This document shows, in pieces, positions 8,438 through 18,425 of a DNA stretch of 37,663 nucleotides. This DNA comes from Inquilinus limosus MP06 (GTDB lineage: Bacteria > Pseudomonadota > Alphaproteobacteria > DSM-16000 > Inquilinaceae). The position numbers and the translations under genes are program-made. The DNA lies in assembly GCF_000767795.1 (NCBI RefSeq), contig NZ_JANX01000005.1, positions 1 to 37,663 of the forward strand, written 5' to 3'. Every line of letters starts with the position of its first letter. Positions within the stretch are counted from its first letter, which is position 1. Below the pieces are notes generated by a model. The model was not told the DNA's origin, searched no databases, and saw only the letters and a program-made list of their open reading frames with translations.

Positions 8438-10036
8438 ATGCACAGTTTCAGCAGGATCCTGGCGCGCGGGCTTCTGGCCGCCGCTCTTCTGGCCGGCGTG
8501 TCCGGCGTGGCCGCGGCCGAGATGGTGCTCAACCGCGGCAACGGCGCCGAGCCGGCGACCCTCGATCCCCACAAGATCGAAGGGAACACGGAAGCCAATA
8601 TCGCGACCGACCTGTTCGAAGGCCTGATGACCTACGGCCCCAAGGGCGATCCGGTGCCGGGCGCGGCCGAGAGCGTCACCCCGTCGGATGACGGCCTGAC
8701 CTACACCTTCAAGCTGCGGGCCGACGAGAAATGGTCCGACGGCACGCCGGTGACCGCGGCGGACTTCGTCTTCTCCTGGCAGCGGCTGGTCGATCCCAAG
8801 ACCGGCTCGGCCTACGCCTATTATCTCGACCCGGTGGTCAACGCCCGGGAGATCCGGGAGGGCCAGAAGCCGCTCGACGCCCTCGGCGTCAGGGCGGTCG
8901 ACGACCGCACCTTCGAGGTGAAGCTGACGGCGCCGACGCCGTACTTCGTCTCGTCGCTGGTGCACCAGTCGACCTATGCCGTCAGCAAGGCCAATGTCGA
9001 GAAGTTCGGCGGCGACTTCATCAAGCCGGGCAACCTGGTCTCGAACGGCGCCTACACGCTGGCCGAGGCGGTGCCGCAGGGCTACATCAAGCTGGTCCGG
9101 AACCCGCAGTTCCACGACGCCGCGAACGTCGCGATCGACACCGTCATGTACTTCCCGACCGAGGATGGCGGCTCGGAGCTGCAGCGATTCCGGGCGGGCG
9201 AGCTCGACATCACCTTCGACCTGCCGAGCGAGCAGATCCCCAGCCTGAAGAAGGATATCCCCGAGCAGCTGCACGTCGTCCCGTTCCTGGCGACCTATTT
9301 CTACGCCTTCAACATGACGCGCGAGCCGTGGAAGAGCAGCCCGGAGTTGCGCCAGGCCCTGTCGCTGGCGGTCGACCGCGATGTGCTGATCAAGAACATC
9401 ACCCAGGCCGACCAGGTCCCGGCCTACAGCTTCGTGCCGCCCGGCACCGACAACTTCCCGGCCTGGACGCCGGAGGCGGCGGGCATGACCCAGGCCCAGC
9501 GCGACGCTAGGGCCAAGGAGCTGTACGCCAAGGCCGGCTACGGCCCGGACAAGCCGCTGAAGCTGACCATCACCTACAACACCAGCGAGAACCACAAGCG
9601 GCTGGCGGTCGCCATCGCCGCGATGTGGAAGCGGACGCTGGGCGTGGACGTGACCCTCAACAACGAGGAATGGGCCACGTTCCAGAGCACCCGCAACAAG
9701 AAGGAGTTCCCGGACGTCGCCCGGCACGGCTGGTTCGGCGACTACAACGACGCCTACACCTTCCTGCAGCTCGAGCTCAGCGACGTCGGCGACCAGAGCA
9801 CCTCGGGCTACGCCAACCCGAAATTCGACGCGCTGATGGCCCAGGCGACCAAGGAAACCGACCCGAAGCAGCGCGGCGCGCTGCTGCAGGAGGCGGAGAA
9901 GATCATGATCGCCGACATGCCGGTGCTGCCGCTGTATTTCTACACCACCAAGCATGCCGTCTCGCCGGCCGTGAAAGGCTGGACGGACAATGTGCAGGAT
10001 TTCCATCTGTCGCGCTGGCTTTCCGTCGCGCGGTAA
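8438..10036 (+). CDS. oppA: Oligopeptide ABC transporter periplasmic binding protein, paralog 1
   Basis: A 532-residue class C (SBP_bac_5) solute-binding protein. A signal peptide of about 27 residues (MHSFSRILARG...AAAE) leads it to the periplasm. The mature part follows E. coli OppA closely: NRGNGAEPATLDPHKIEG, then LFEGL, KWSDGTPVTAADFVFSWQR, a central VPYFV-like segment, and ARHGWFGDYNDAYTFL near the C-terminus. It binds peptides and delivers them to OppBC. The ATG at 8438 is chosen for the signal peptide and the GGGGG just upstream. The next gene is a paralog of exactly the same length. Both have the same kind of leader, so the pair arose by tandem duplication that included the promoter region. 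Confidence 0.92.
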   Translation: MHSFSRILARGLLAAALLAGVSGVAAAEMVLNRGNGAEPATLDPHKIEGNTEANIATDLFEGLMTYGPKGDPVPGAAESVTPSDDGLTYTFKLRADEKWSDGTPVTAADFVFSWQRLVDPKTGSAYAYYLDPVVNAREIREGQKPLDALGVRAVDDRTFEVKLTAPTPYFVSSLVHQSTYAVSKANVEKFGGDFIKPGNLVSNGAYTLAEAVPQGYIKLVRNPQFHDAANVAIDTVMYFPTEDGGSELQRFRAGELDITFDLPSEQIPSLKKDIPEQLHVVPFLATYFYAFNMTREPWKSSPELRQALSLAVDRDVLIKNITQADQVPAYSFVPPGTDNFPAWTPEAAGMTQAQRDARAKELYAKAGYGPDKPLKLTITYNTSENHKRLAVAIAAMWKRTLGVDVTLNNEEWATFQSTRNKKEFPDVARHGWFGDYNDAYTFLQLELSDVGDQSTSGYANPKFDALMAQATKETDPKQRGALLQEAEKIMIADMPVLPLYFYTTKHAVSPAVKGWTDNVQDFHLSRWLSVAR

Positions 10037-10392
10037 GGTCCGACAAATCAATGAATACAGATCTTCCTCTGCTTCGGAACGGCGGCCTGGCACCGCCGGC
10101 CCGTTTCGTAACCCGGCCGGTTTCGGAATCGCGGCTGAGATGAGGCCAAGAAGAAAGTAAAGAACAAGCGCAAAGCCGATTCGACACTTTCCTTTTTGCG
10201 ACTTTTGCAAGGCATGAAACCCGCACCGGAATCATAGCAGACCCGCGAATTCGATTGCTCAAATGCGGTCGAAACGATACCGTCCACGCCATCACTCCTC
10301 GCTGGTGGGAGACGGACGAGAGCGCGTCCGAGCGGGAGCGCTTTGCAAACAAAACCAGTGACCGGGAAACCGGAAACAGTAGGGGCGAACAC
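10037..10392. other. 356-bp region between the two oppA paralogs
   Basis: The region holds the conserved leader element (10248-10295) of the second oppA and, earlier, GC-rich inverted sequences (GGCGG with CCGCC at about 10081-10097) that may end transcription of the first oppA. An AT-richer stretch at 10150-10215 is unexplained. No ORF is convincing. Confidence 0.4.
10248..10295 (+). promoter_or_regulatory. Conserved leader/promoter element upstream of the second oppA
   Basis: The partner of 8314-8361. The core GGTCGAAACGATACCGTCC differs at one base from the first copy. The putative -10 (TACCGT) is unchanged, and the -35 is TTGCTC. The downstream leader to ATG 10393 is about 97 nt and is diverged, with its own small hairpin (GGACG with CGTCC near 10313-10330). 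Confidence 0.45.
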
Positions 10393-11991
10393 ATGCACAG
10401 CTTCACCAAGATCCTGGGGCGCGGGCTGCTCGCCGCCGCCCTGCTGGGCGGCGTATCGAGCGCGGCCCTCGCCGAGACCGTGTTCAATCGCGGCAACGGC
10501 GCCGAGCCGGAGACCCTGGACGTCCACAAGTCGACGGGCGTTCCGGAATCCTTCATCCAGATGGACCTGTTCGAGGGCCTGCTGACCTCGGACGCCAAGG
10601 GCAAGCCGGTTCCCGGCGCGGCGGAAAGCTGGACCGTCTCGGATGATGGCCTGACCTACACCTTCAAGATCCGCCAGAACGCCAAGTGGTCGGACGGGTC
10701 GCCGCTGACCGCCGCGGATTTCGTGTTCTCCTGGCAGCGCCTGGTCGATCCCAAGACCGCCAGCGACTACGCCTATTTCCTGGACCAGGTGGTCAACGCC
10801 AAGGACATCCGCCAGGACAAGAAGCCGCTGACCGATCTCGGGGTCAAGGCGGTCGACGATCACACCTTCGAGGTGAAGCTGGTCGCCCCCACCCCGTACT
10901 TCCTGTCGATGCTGGTGCACCACTCGACCTATCCGATCAGCAAGGCCAATTACGAGAAGTTCGGCGACGACTTCGTCAAGCCGGGCAACATGGTCTCGAA
11001 CGGCGCCTTCATGCTGGCGGAGGCGGTGCCGCAGTCGCATGTGAAGGTGGTCAAGAACCCGAACTTCTACGACGCGGCGAACGTCAAGATCGACACGGTG
11101 ATGTTCTACGCCACCGAGGATCAGAACGCGGAGCTGCAGCGCTTCAAGGCCGGCGAGCTGGACGCGACCTATGAGATCCCGCCGCAGCAGATCAAGGAGC
11201 TGCAGTCGTCCGACGCCTCCGAGACCCGGCTGGCGCCCTATTTCGGCACCCATTTCTACGCCTACAACCTGACGCATGAGCCGTGGAAGAGCACGCCGGA
11301 GCTGCGCCAGGCCCTGTCGCTGGCGATCGACCGCGACGTCGTCACCGGCAAGATCATGAATGCCGGCGAGATCCCGGCCTACACCTTCGTGCCGCCGGGG
11401 ACCGACAACTTCAACGGCTGGAAGCCCGACTACGCCGACCTGAGCCAAGCGGAGCGTGACGCCAAGGCGAAGGAGCTTCTCGCCAAGGCCGGCTACGGCC
11501 CGGACAAGCCGCTGGACGTCGAGATCATCTACAACACCAGCCAGCTTCACAAGAACGTGGCCGTGGCGATCGCCGCGATGTGGAAGCAGAAGCTGGGCGT
11601 CAACGCCGCCCTGACCAACATGGAGTGGAAGACGTTCCTCGACACGCGCGACAAGAAGCAGTTCAAGGACATCACCCGCCACGGCTGGATCGGCGACTAC
11701 AACGACGCCAACAACTTCCTCGAGCTGGAGCGCTGCGACATCGGCGAGCAGAGCACGTCCGCCTACTGCAACCCGAAGTTCGACGAGCTGATGGACAAGG
11801 CCGCGCGTGAGTCCGACCTGACCAAGCGCGCCCAGATCCTGCAGGAGGCCGAGAAGGTGATGATCGCCGATGCGCCGATCATTCCCTTCGCCTTCTATGC
11901 CAGCAAGCACATGGTCTCGAGCCATGTGAAGGGCTGGGAGGACAACGTCCAGGATTATCACCTGAGCCGTTGGGTCACCGTCGAGCGCTAA
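10393..11991 (+). CDS. oppA: Oligopeptide ABC transporter periplasmic binding protein, paralog 2
   Basis: A 532-residue OppA paralog with the same layout as the preceding gene: signal peptide MHSFTKILGRG...ALAE, NRGNGAEPETLDVHKSTG, LFEGLLTSD, KWSDGSPLTAADFVFSWQR, and RHGWIGDYNDANNFLELERCD near the end. Differences from paralog 1 are spread through the binding lobes. It has an extra Cys pair (ERCDIGEQSTSAYC), also suggesting altered peptide preference. The ATG at 10393 opens the signal peptide, with AGGGG upstream. It is the last binding protein before oppBCDF. The hairpin right after it probably reduces read-through into the permease genes, as is usual for binding-protein operons. Confidence 0.92.
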   Translation: MHSFTKILGRGLLAAALLGGVSSAALAETVFNRGNGAEPETLDVHKSTGVPESFIQMDLFEGLLTSDAKGKPVPGAAESWTVSDDGLTYTFKIRQNAKWSDGSPLTAADFVFSWQRLVDPKTASDYAYFLDQVVNAKDIRQDKKPLTDLGVKAVDDHTFEVKLVAPTPYFLSMLVHHSTYPISKANYEKFGDDFVKPGNMVSNGAFMLAEAVPQSHVKVVKNPNFYDAANVKIDTVMFYATEDQNAELQRFKAGELDATYEIPPQQIKELQSSDASETRLAPYFGTHFYAYNLTHEPWKSTPELRQALSLAIDRDVVTGKIMNAGEIPAYTFVPPGTDNFNGWKPDYADLSQAERDAKAKELLAKAGYGPDKPLDVEIIYNTSQLHKNVAVAIAAMWKQKLGVNAALTNMEWKTFLDTRDKKQFKDITRHGWIGDYNDANNFLELERCDIGEQSTSAYCNPKFDELMDKAARESDLTKRAQILQEAEKVMIADAPIIPFAFYASKHMVSSHVKGWEDNVQDYHLSRWVTVER

Positions 11992-12008
11992 GAGAACCCT
12001 GACCATGA

Positions 12009-12049
12009 CGATGCTCGCCACTCTGCCTCCGGCCGGGTGGCGGGCATCG
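12009..12049 (+). terminator. Intercistronic hairpin between oppA and oppB
   Basis: A 13-bp stem (12009-12021 with 12037-12049, one G-T wobble) encloses a 15-base loop and is followed by ccttttc. This is a leaky terminator or 3' mRNA-stabilising hairpin. It would let the binding protein be made in excess of the permease and ATPase subunits encoded downstream. Confidence 0.65.
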
Positions 12050-12107
12050 CCTTTTCAGCGCCCGGCGCATCCATCCGCCCCGCCGCGCGGGCGCAAGGAC
12101 CCCTGAC

Positions 12108-13028
12108 ATGCTGAGCTACACCGTCCGCCGCATCCTCGGCGCCATCCCCACCCTCCTCATCATCATCGCCGTCGCCTTCTTCATGATCCGGCTGGCGCCC
12201 GGCGGCCCGTTCGATGGGGAGAAGCCGTTGCCGATCGAGATCAAGCGCAACCTGGAGAAGGCCTATCACCTGGACGAACCGCTCTACATGCAGTTCGGCC
12301 GGTACATGGCGAACATCCTGCAAGGCGATTTCGGTCCCTCCTTCAAGTACAAGGACTATTCGGTCAACGAGCTGATCAGCGAGGGCTTCCCCTATTCGCT
12401 GCAGATCGGCCTGATCGCGATCCTGGTCGCGGCCGTGGGCGGCATCTTCTTCGGGACGATGGCGGCGCTCAGGCAGAACTCGATGGGCGATTACGGGGCC
12501 ATGACCCTGGCGATGATCGGGATCACCATCCCGAACTTCGTCGTGGCGCCGCTGCTGATCCTGCTCTTCGGCGTGATGTGGCGGCTCCTGCCCGCCGGCG
12601 GCATCACCGCCGGATGGACCTCCTTCATCCTGCCGATCGTCGCGCTGGCCTTGCCGCCGACCGCCTATATCGCCCGCCTGACCCGCGCCAGCATGATCGA
12701 GGTGCTGCGGTCGAACTTCGTGCGCACCGCCCGGGCCAAGGGCCTGCCGGAGCGGGTGACGATCATGCGCCACACGCTGAAGGCCGGGCTGCTGCCGGTG
12801 GTGTCCTATCTCGGCCCCGCCACCGCCGGCATCATCACCGGCTCGGTGGTGATCGAGCAGATCTTCAGCATCCCGGGGATCGGCCGCTACTTCGTCCAGG
12901 CGGCGCTGAACCGCGACTACACGCTGGTGATGGGCGTGGTGATCTTCTTCGCCGCCCTGATCATCCTGTTCAACCTGCTGGTCGACCTGCTGTACGGCGC
13001 GCTCGACCCGCGCGTGCGTTATGATTGA
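12108..13028 (+). CDS. oppB: Oligopeptide ABC transporter permease OppB
   Basis: A 306-residue inner-membrane permease with six predicted helices. The N-terminus is the standard OppB/DppB start (MLSYTVRRILGAIPTLLII). The periplasmic loop carries LDEPLYMQFGRY, and the cytoplasmic EAA-type coupling loop lies near 198-215 (VRTARAKGLPERVT), where the ATPases dock. The end is LYGALDPRVRYD. It forms the channel with OppC. The ATG has AAGGA upstream, and the gene is separated from oppC by only nine bases. Confidence 0.93.
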   Translation: MLSYTVRRILGAIPTLLIIIAVAFFMIRLAPGGPFDGEKPLPIEIKRNLEKAYHLDEPLYMQFGRYMANILQGDFGPSFKYKDYSVNELISEGFPYSLQIGLIAILVAAVGGIFFGTMAALRQNSMGDYGAMTLAMIGITIPNFVVAPLLILLFGVMWRLLPAGGITAGWTSFILPIVALALPPTAYIARLTRASMIEVLRSNFVRTARAKGLPERVTIMRHTLKAGLLPVVSYLGPATAGIITGSVVIEQIFSIPGIGRYFVQAALNRDYTLVMGVVIFFAALIILFNLLVDLLYGALDPRVRYD

Positions 13029-13037
13029 GGTCCGGCC

Positions 13038-13952
13038 ATGACCGACGCCACGATCGGGACCATCCCTCCCCAGCCCAAGCAGATCAAGGGGCGCAGCCTC
13101 TGGCAGGACGCCTGGCGCCGCCTGCGCGGCAACAAGGCCGCCGTGGTCAGCCTGTTCGTCCTGGCGCTGATCGGCGTCGTCTGCGTCGCCGGGCCGCATT
13201 TCCTGCCCTGGGGGCTGGACGATGTCGACTATACCTCGTTCCAGGCCGCGCCGACCTTCGCAGCCGCGGATGACGGCACCGCGGCCCATTACTTCGGCAC
13301 GGAATCGAACGGCCGCGACCTGCTGGTCCGCACCCTCTATGGCGGCCAGATCTCGCTGCTGGTCGGCATCGTCAGCACCCTGGTCAGCCTGATCATCGGC
13401 GTCACCTACGGCGCCACCGCAGGCTTCCTGGGCGGCCGGGTCGACAACCTGATGATGCGCGTCGTCGACGTGCTCTACTCGCTGCCGTTCATGTTCTTCG
13501 TCATCCTGCTGATGGTGTTCTTCGGCCGGAACATCGTGCTGATCTTCGTTGCCATTGGCGCGGTGGAATGGCTGGACATGGCCCGCATCGTCCGGGGCCA
13601 GACCCTGTCGATCAAGCGCAAGGAGTACATCGAGGCGGCCCATGCCTGCGGCGTCTCGACCTGGCGGATCATCCGCAAGCACGTCATCCCGAACACGCTC
13701 GGGCCCGTCATCGTCTACATGACGCTGACCGTGCCGAAGGTGATCCTGCTGGAAAGCTTCCTGTCCTTCCTCGGCCTCGGCGTGCAGGAGCCGATGACCA
13801 GCTGGGGCGTGCTGATCTCCGACGGTGCCCGCAACCTGAACATCGCCTGGTGGATGCTGGTGTTCCCGGCCGTGTTCCTGGCCGTCACCCTGTTCTGCCT
13901 CAACTTCATCGGGGACGGGCTGCGCGACGCCCTCGACCCGCGCGATCGCTGA
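13038..13952 (+). CDS. oppC: Oligopeptide ABC transporter permease OppC
   Basis: A 304-residue permease, partner of OppB. The cytoplasmic N-terminus (RSLWQDAWRRLRGNKAAV) is followed by helix 1, a periplasmic domain with HYFGTESNGRDLLVR (the typical 'GTD-x-GRD' motif of OppC/DppC, here GTESNGRD), and five more helices. The coupling loop with EAAHACGVSTWRII is at about 197-210. The end GDGLRDALDPRDR is canonical. GAGG precedes the ATG. Confidence 0.93.
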   Translation: MTDATIGTIPPQPKQIKGRSLWQDAWRRLRGNKAAVVSLFVLALIGVVCVAGPHFLPWGLDDVDYTSFQAAPTFAAADDGTAAHYFGTESNGRDLLVRTLYGGQISLLVGIVSTLVSLIIGVTYGATAGFLGGRVDNLMMRVVDVLYSLPFMFFVILLMVFFGRNIVLIFVAIGAVEWLDMARIVRGQTLSIKRKEYIEAAHACGVSTWRIIRKHVIPNTLGPVIVYMTLTVPKVILLESFLSFLGLGVQEPMTSWGVLISDGARNLNIAWWMLVFPAVFLAVTLFCLNFIGDGLRDALDPRDR

Positions 13953-13970
13953 GCCCCAGGCCAATAGACA

Positions 13971-15074
<1,104 letters not shown>

Positions 15075-15084
15075 GGCCCGCGCC

Positions 15085-16128
15085 ATGACCGACACCCCCA
15101 ACAATCCCCCGGACGGCAAGACCATCCTGTCGGTGCGTGACCTGCGTGTGCATTTCGCCATGCCGAAGCGGCACATGTGGTCGGGCCATCGCGAGTACCT
15201 CAAGGCGGTCGACGGCGTCAGCTTCGACCTCAAGGCCGGCGAGACGCTGGGCGTGGTCGGCGAATCCGGCTGTGGCAAGTCCACCCTGGGCCGCGCCGTG
15301 CTGCAGCTGATCCCGCCGACCGCCGGCCAGGTGGTGTGGATGGGCGAGAACATCGCCAATTTCGACAGTGGCGCGATGCGCGAGAAGCGCCAGGACCTGC
15401 AGATCATCTTCCAGGATCCGCTGGCCTCGCTGAACCCGCGCATGAATGTGGGCGAGATCATCGGCGAGCCGCTCGAGGTGTTCGAGGGCAAGCTGAGCAA
15501 GAAGGAGCGGCGGGCCAAGGTCGAGGAGATCATGGGCCTGGTCGGCCTGCGGCCGGAGATGATCAACCGCTACCCGCACGAATTCTCCGGCGGCCAGGCG
15601 CAGCGCATCGGCATCGCCCGGGCGATGGTGCTGAACCCGAAGCTGATCGTGTGCGACGAGCCGGTCTCGGCCCTCGACGTCTCGATCCAGAGCCAGATCG
15701 TCAACCTGCTGATGCGGCTGCAGCGCCAGTTCGGCCTGTCGCTGATCTTCATCAGCCACGATTTATCGGTGGTGCGCCACATCAGCCACCGCATCATGGT
15801 GCTGTATCTCGGCAAGCTGGCCGAGATCGCCGACCGCGACGACATCTACGACAATCCGCGCCACCCCTACACCCAGGCGCTGATCTCGGCGGTGCCGCTG
15901 CCGGACCCGGATGCGGAGCGCAGCAAGAAGCGGATCGTGCTGACCGGCGACCTGCCGAGCCCGCTGAACCCGCCCACCGGCTGCTATTTCCGCACCCGCT
16001 GCCCGAAGGCGCAGGATCTGTGCGCGCAGGTGGCGCCGCAGCTGACCGATGTCGGCAACCCCGGCCACCAGGCCGCCTGCCACTTCTGGGACACGCCGAC
16101 CCCGGCGCGGCGCGACGAGGCGGCCTGA
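15085..16128 (+). CDS. oppF: Oligopeptide ABC transporter ATP-binding protein OppF
   Basis: A 347-residue second ATPase of the importer. It has Walker [10 protein letters not shown] (59-67), Q-loop [19 protein letters not shown], signature [14 protein letters not shown], Walker [13 protein letters not shown], switch His in FISHDLSVV, and the C-terminal oligopeptide extension with Cys residues ([14 protein letters not shown]). GAGG lies before ATG 15085, ten bases after the oppD stop. It is the last gene of the operon. A T-run (16155-16160) follows a short GC-rich sequence and may help terminate transcription. Confidence 0.93.
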   Translation: MTDTPNNPPDGKTILSVRDLRVHFAMPKRHMWSGHREYLKAVDGVSFDLKAGETLGVVGESGCGKSTLGRAVLQLIPPTAGQVVWMGENIANFDSGAMREKRQDLQIIFQDPLASLNPRMNVGEIIGEPLEVFEGKLSKKERRAKVEEIMGLVGLRPEMINRYPHEFSGGQAQRIGIARAMVLNPKLIVCDEPVSALDVSIQSQIVNLLMRLQRQFGLSLIFISHDLSVVRHISHRIMVLYLGKLAEIADRDDIYDNPRHPYTQALISAVPLPDPDAERSKKRIVLTGDLPSPLNPPTGCYFRTRCPKAQDLCAQVAPQLTDVGNPGHQAACHFWDTPTPARRDEAA

Positions 16129-16171
16129 TCACGTAGCCTTTCCTGCAGGCGCGGTTTTTTAGCCCCTCGCC

Positions 16172-16257
16172 GTCATTGCGAGGAGGCGAAGCCGACGAAG
16201 CAATCCAGGGGCCGGTGCGCACCGGCCCCTGGATTGCTTCGCTGCGCTCGCAATGAC
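16172..16257. repeat. 86-bp palindromic dispersed repeat, copy 1
   Basis: Begins gtcattgcgaggaggcgaag and ends with the matching inverted gcgctcgcaatgac. The centre is a long GC-rich inverted repeat (caggggccggtg / caccggcccctg). Copies at 18296-18381 (identical by eye) and 34972-35057 (two substitutions in the centre) have the same orientation. It sits between convergent oppF and the pfpI-like gene. The CATTGCGAGG...GAAGCAATCC motif is a REP-like family seen in many proteobacteria. Transcribed, it folds into one long hairpin. Confidence 0.9.
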
Positions 16258-16299
16258 AATGGTGGGGCTTGTGAAAGCAGGCCGCCTCCTCACCAGACA

Positions 16300-16328
16300 A
16301 ACAAAAAGGGCGCCGGAAACCGGCGCCC
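16300..16328 (-). terminator. Rho-independent terminator of the pfpI-like gene
   Basis: On the minus strand, GGGCGCCGG-TTT-CCGGCGCCC is followed by TTTTTGTTTG. It has a perfect 9-bp stem and lies 27 bases after the stop of the leftward pfpI-like gene. Confidence 0.9.
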
Positions 16329-16355
16329 TTCGAGCTTGGTCCCGGTCCCGGAGGA

Positions 16356-16928
16356 TCAGGCGGCCGCGGCCAGCGAGGCAGCGATGGTCGTGAAGTGCTC
16401 GACGATCGAGCCCTTGAAGGCGTCCATGTCGAGGTCGTCGCGGGCGGTGATCAGGTTGCCGTCGACCACGACGGTCTCGTCGACCAGCTTGGCGCCGGCG
16501 GCCTCGAGGGTCTCGCGCACGGCGTCGTTGGCGACCACGGTGCGGCCCTGGATGCGCTCGGACAGCGCCAGCAGCTGCGGCGCGCCGCCGAGGGCGGCGA
16601 TCGGCTTGCCGGCATCGGCGAAGCCGCGGAGGATGCGCTTGGTGTGCGGGTTGGCGGCCAGCTTGGCCACGCCGCGCTCACCGCCCGGGATCAGGACGGC
16701 ATCGAAATCCGCGGCCAGAGCGTTCGACAGCGGCACGTCGACGGCGAAGTAGTGGCCCCACGCCTTCTCGTGCCAGCCATTGACCAGCCCCTGCTCGGTC
16801 GAGACGATCTTCAGGGTGGCGCCGGCGGCGAGCAGGGCCCGCTGCGGCTCGGTCATCTGGACTTCCTCGAACCCGTTCGACACGAGGATGGCGATCGTCT
16901 TGCCGGCGAGAGGCTTGTCGTTCTGCAT
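16356..16928 (-). CDS. DJ-1/PfpI-family protein lacking the catalytic cysteine
   Basis: A 190-residue flavodoxin-like protein of the DJ-1/PfpI (type 1 glutamine amidotransferase-like) superfamily. Family landmarks are TIAILVSNGFEEVQMTEP (11-28, with the conserved Glu21/22), VLIPGGERGVAKL (78-90) and PIAALGGAPQLLA (109-121). The last stretch is the nucleophile elbow, normally A-I-C-H-G-P. Here the Cys and His are both Gly (114, 115), and the whole protein contains no cysteine. It therefore cannot act as the usual Cys-dependent peptidase, deglycase or chaperone-hydrolase, and may be a binding or regulatory member. AGGGAGA precedes ATG 16928, and a strong terminator follows the gene. Confidence 0.85.
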   Translation of the reverse strand: MQNDKPLAGKTIAILVSNGFEEVQMTEPQRALLAAGATLKIVSTEQGLVNGWHEKAWGHYFAVDVPLSNALAADFDAVLIPGGERGVAKLAANPHTKRILRGFADAGKPIAALGGAPQLLALSERIQGRTVVANDAVRETLEAAGAKLVDETVVVDGNLITARDDLDMDAFKGSIVEHFTTIAASLAAAA

Positions 16929-17225
16929 GTATTATTCTCCCTTGCTGAAGCCGGTCCCGGCGGATCCCCTCCGGACCCACATGGCGGCTGTCGGGACGCG
17001 CGCAAAGGCGGCGTCCTGCGCTGCAGATCGCGTATCGCGGGGCAGCGGCGAAACCATGCCGGGATGGTGATTGAATTCGTCCGTAGAAGTGGCGGCGGGG
17101 GCATCGAAAGTCAATGCCGGAGACCCATCGCATGGGTGCATTGCACAATGCTGGGGCTCGGTCCGCTTCTGAAACCATTGCCCTACCGAAGGCCGCTGCC
17201 CTGGAGGGCGACGGCAGGCCAATGC
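16929..17225. other. Intergenic region upstream of the pfpI-like gene
   Basis: About 300 bases with no convincing ORF. It must contain the promoter of the leftward pfpI-like gene, but I see no clear -35/-10 pair. Nothing else is recognisable. Confidence 0.3.
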
Positions 17226-17251
17226 AAAACCGCCGCCCGGAGGGGCGGCGG
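17226..17251 (-). terminator. Rho-independent terminator after the small ORF
   Basis: On the minus strand, CCGCCGCCC-CTCC-GGGCGGCGG is followed by TTTTGCATT: a 9-bp GC stem plus a T-run. It lies about 75 bases past the stop of the 31-codon ORF and shows that a short transcript is made here. Confidence 0.85.
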
Positions 17252-17327
17252 TTCGAGTTCAACGTTCGGTGAGGCGCCGGTCTTGGGATGCCGGCGCTCG
17301 CGGATCACCGCGACGAAATGGTCGGTG

Positions 17328-17423
17328 TCAGGCCGGCAGACCGGAGGTTGCCGACATCGCCCGATCCGACGCACGTCCCATCAGGGAAGCTGCGGAGATC
17401 ATGGTCACCGGAGCGCTAGACAT
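17328..17423 (-). CDS. Candidate small protein, 31 aa, with perfect Shine-Dalgarno
   Basis: The ATG at 17423 is preceded by AAAGGAGGTGA (17428-17438), an exact match to the 16S anti-SD sequence, with seven bases between GGAGG and ATG. The ORF encodes a short Ser/Ala/Met-rich peptide (begins MSSAPVTMISAASLMG, ends SGLPA) and stops at TGA 17328-17330. A strong terminator lies about 75 bases further on. No family is recognised. The Ala/Ser/Met composition could be a weakly hydrophobic or leader peptide. The 75-base tail is open in another frame (TDHFVAVIRERRHPK...), so a frameshifted longer protein is an alternative. Confidence 0.45.
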   Translation of the reverse strand: MSSAPVTMISAASLMGRASDRAMSATSGLPA

Positions 17424-17472
17424 CGGATCACCTCCTTTCGTTTGTTGCACCTGCGATAAAGGTCGGGCGAAT

Positions 17473-17497
17473 GGCCGGCCCTGTCAAGGGGCCGGCC
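17473..17497 (-). terminator. Hairpin after the DUF1345 gene
   Basis: GGCCGGCCC and GGGCCGGCC form a perfect 9-bp stem with a 7-base loop, one base after the DUF1345 stop codon on the minus strand. There is no T-run, so it is a terminator without tail or a 3' stabiliser. The loop reads CTTGACA on the minus strand, which includes a -35-like TTGACA, with no good -10 at the usual distance. Confidence 0.55.
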
Positions 17498-17498
17498 G

Positions 17499-18245
<747 letters not shown>

Positions 18246-18295
18246 TCATTGCCTCTCCCGCTTGGGAGATCGTCTCATAGCGCCCATCCCTTGCC

Positions 18296-18381
18296 GTCAT
18301 TGCGAGGAGGCGAAGCCGACGAAGCAATCCAGGGGCCGGTGCGCACCGGCCCCTGGATTGCTTCGCTGCGCTCGCAATGAC
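18296..18381. repeat. 86-bp palindromic dispersed repeat, copy 2
   Basis: Identical by eye to copy 1 over its 86 bases and in the same orientation. It lies between the stop of the leftward aminotransferase and the DUF1345 gene, so it would sit in the 3' untranslated region of the aminotransferase mRNA. Confidence 0.9.
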
Positions 18382-18425
18382 GGTTCTGGGAATTCCGAAG
18401 AGATCTGCTGGCGGGAGGGGCCCGC

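Noticed and set aside
10088-10103. TGGCAC as a possible sigma-54 promoter element before the second oppA
   Set aside because: The second half (TTGC at the required spacing) is missing.
16172-16257. Peptide-like translations of the 86-bp repeat (CERSEAIQGPVRTGPWIAS)
   Set aside because: They are translations of a non-coding palindrome, a known source of false ORFs; no ribosome site or start supports them.
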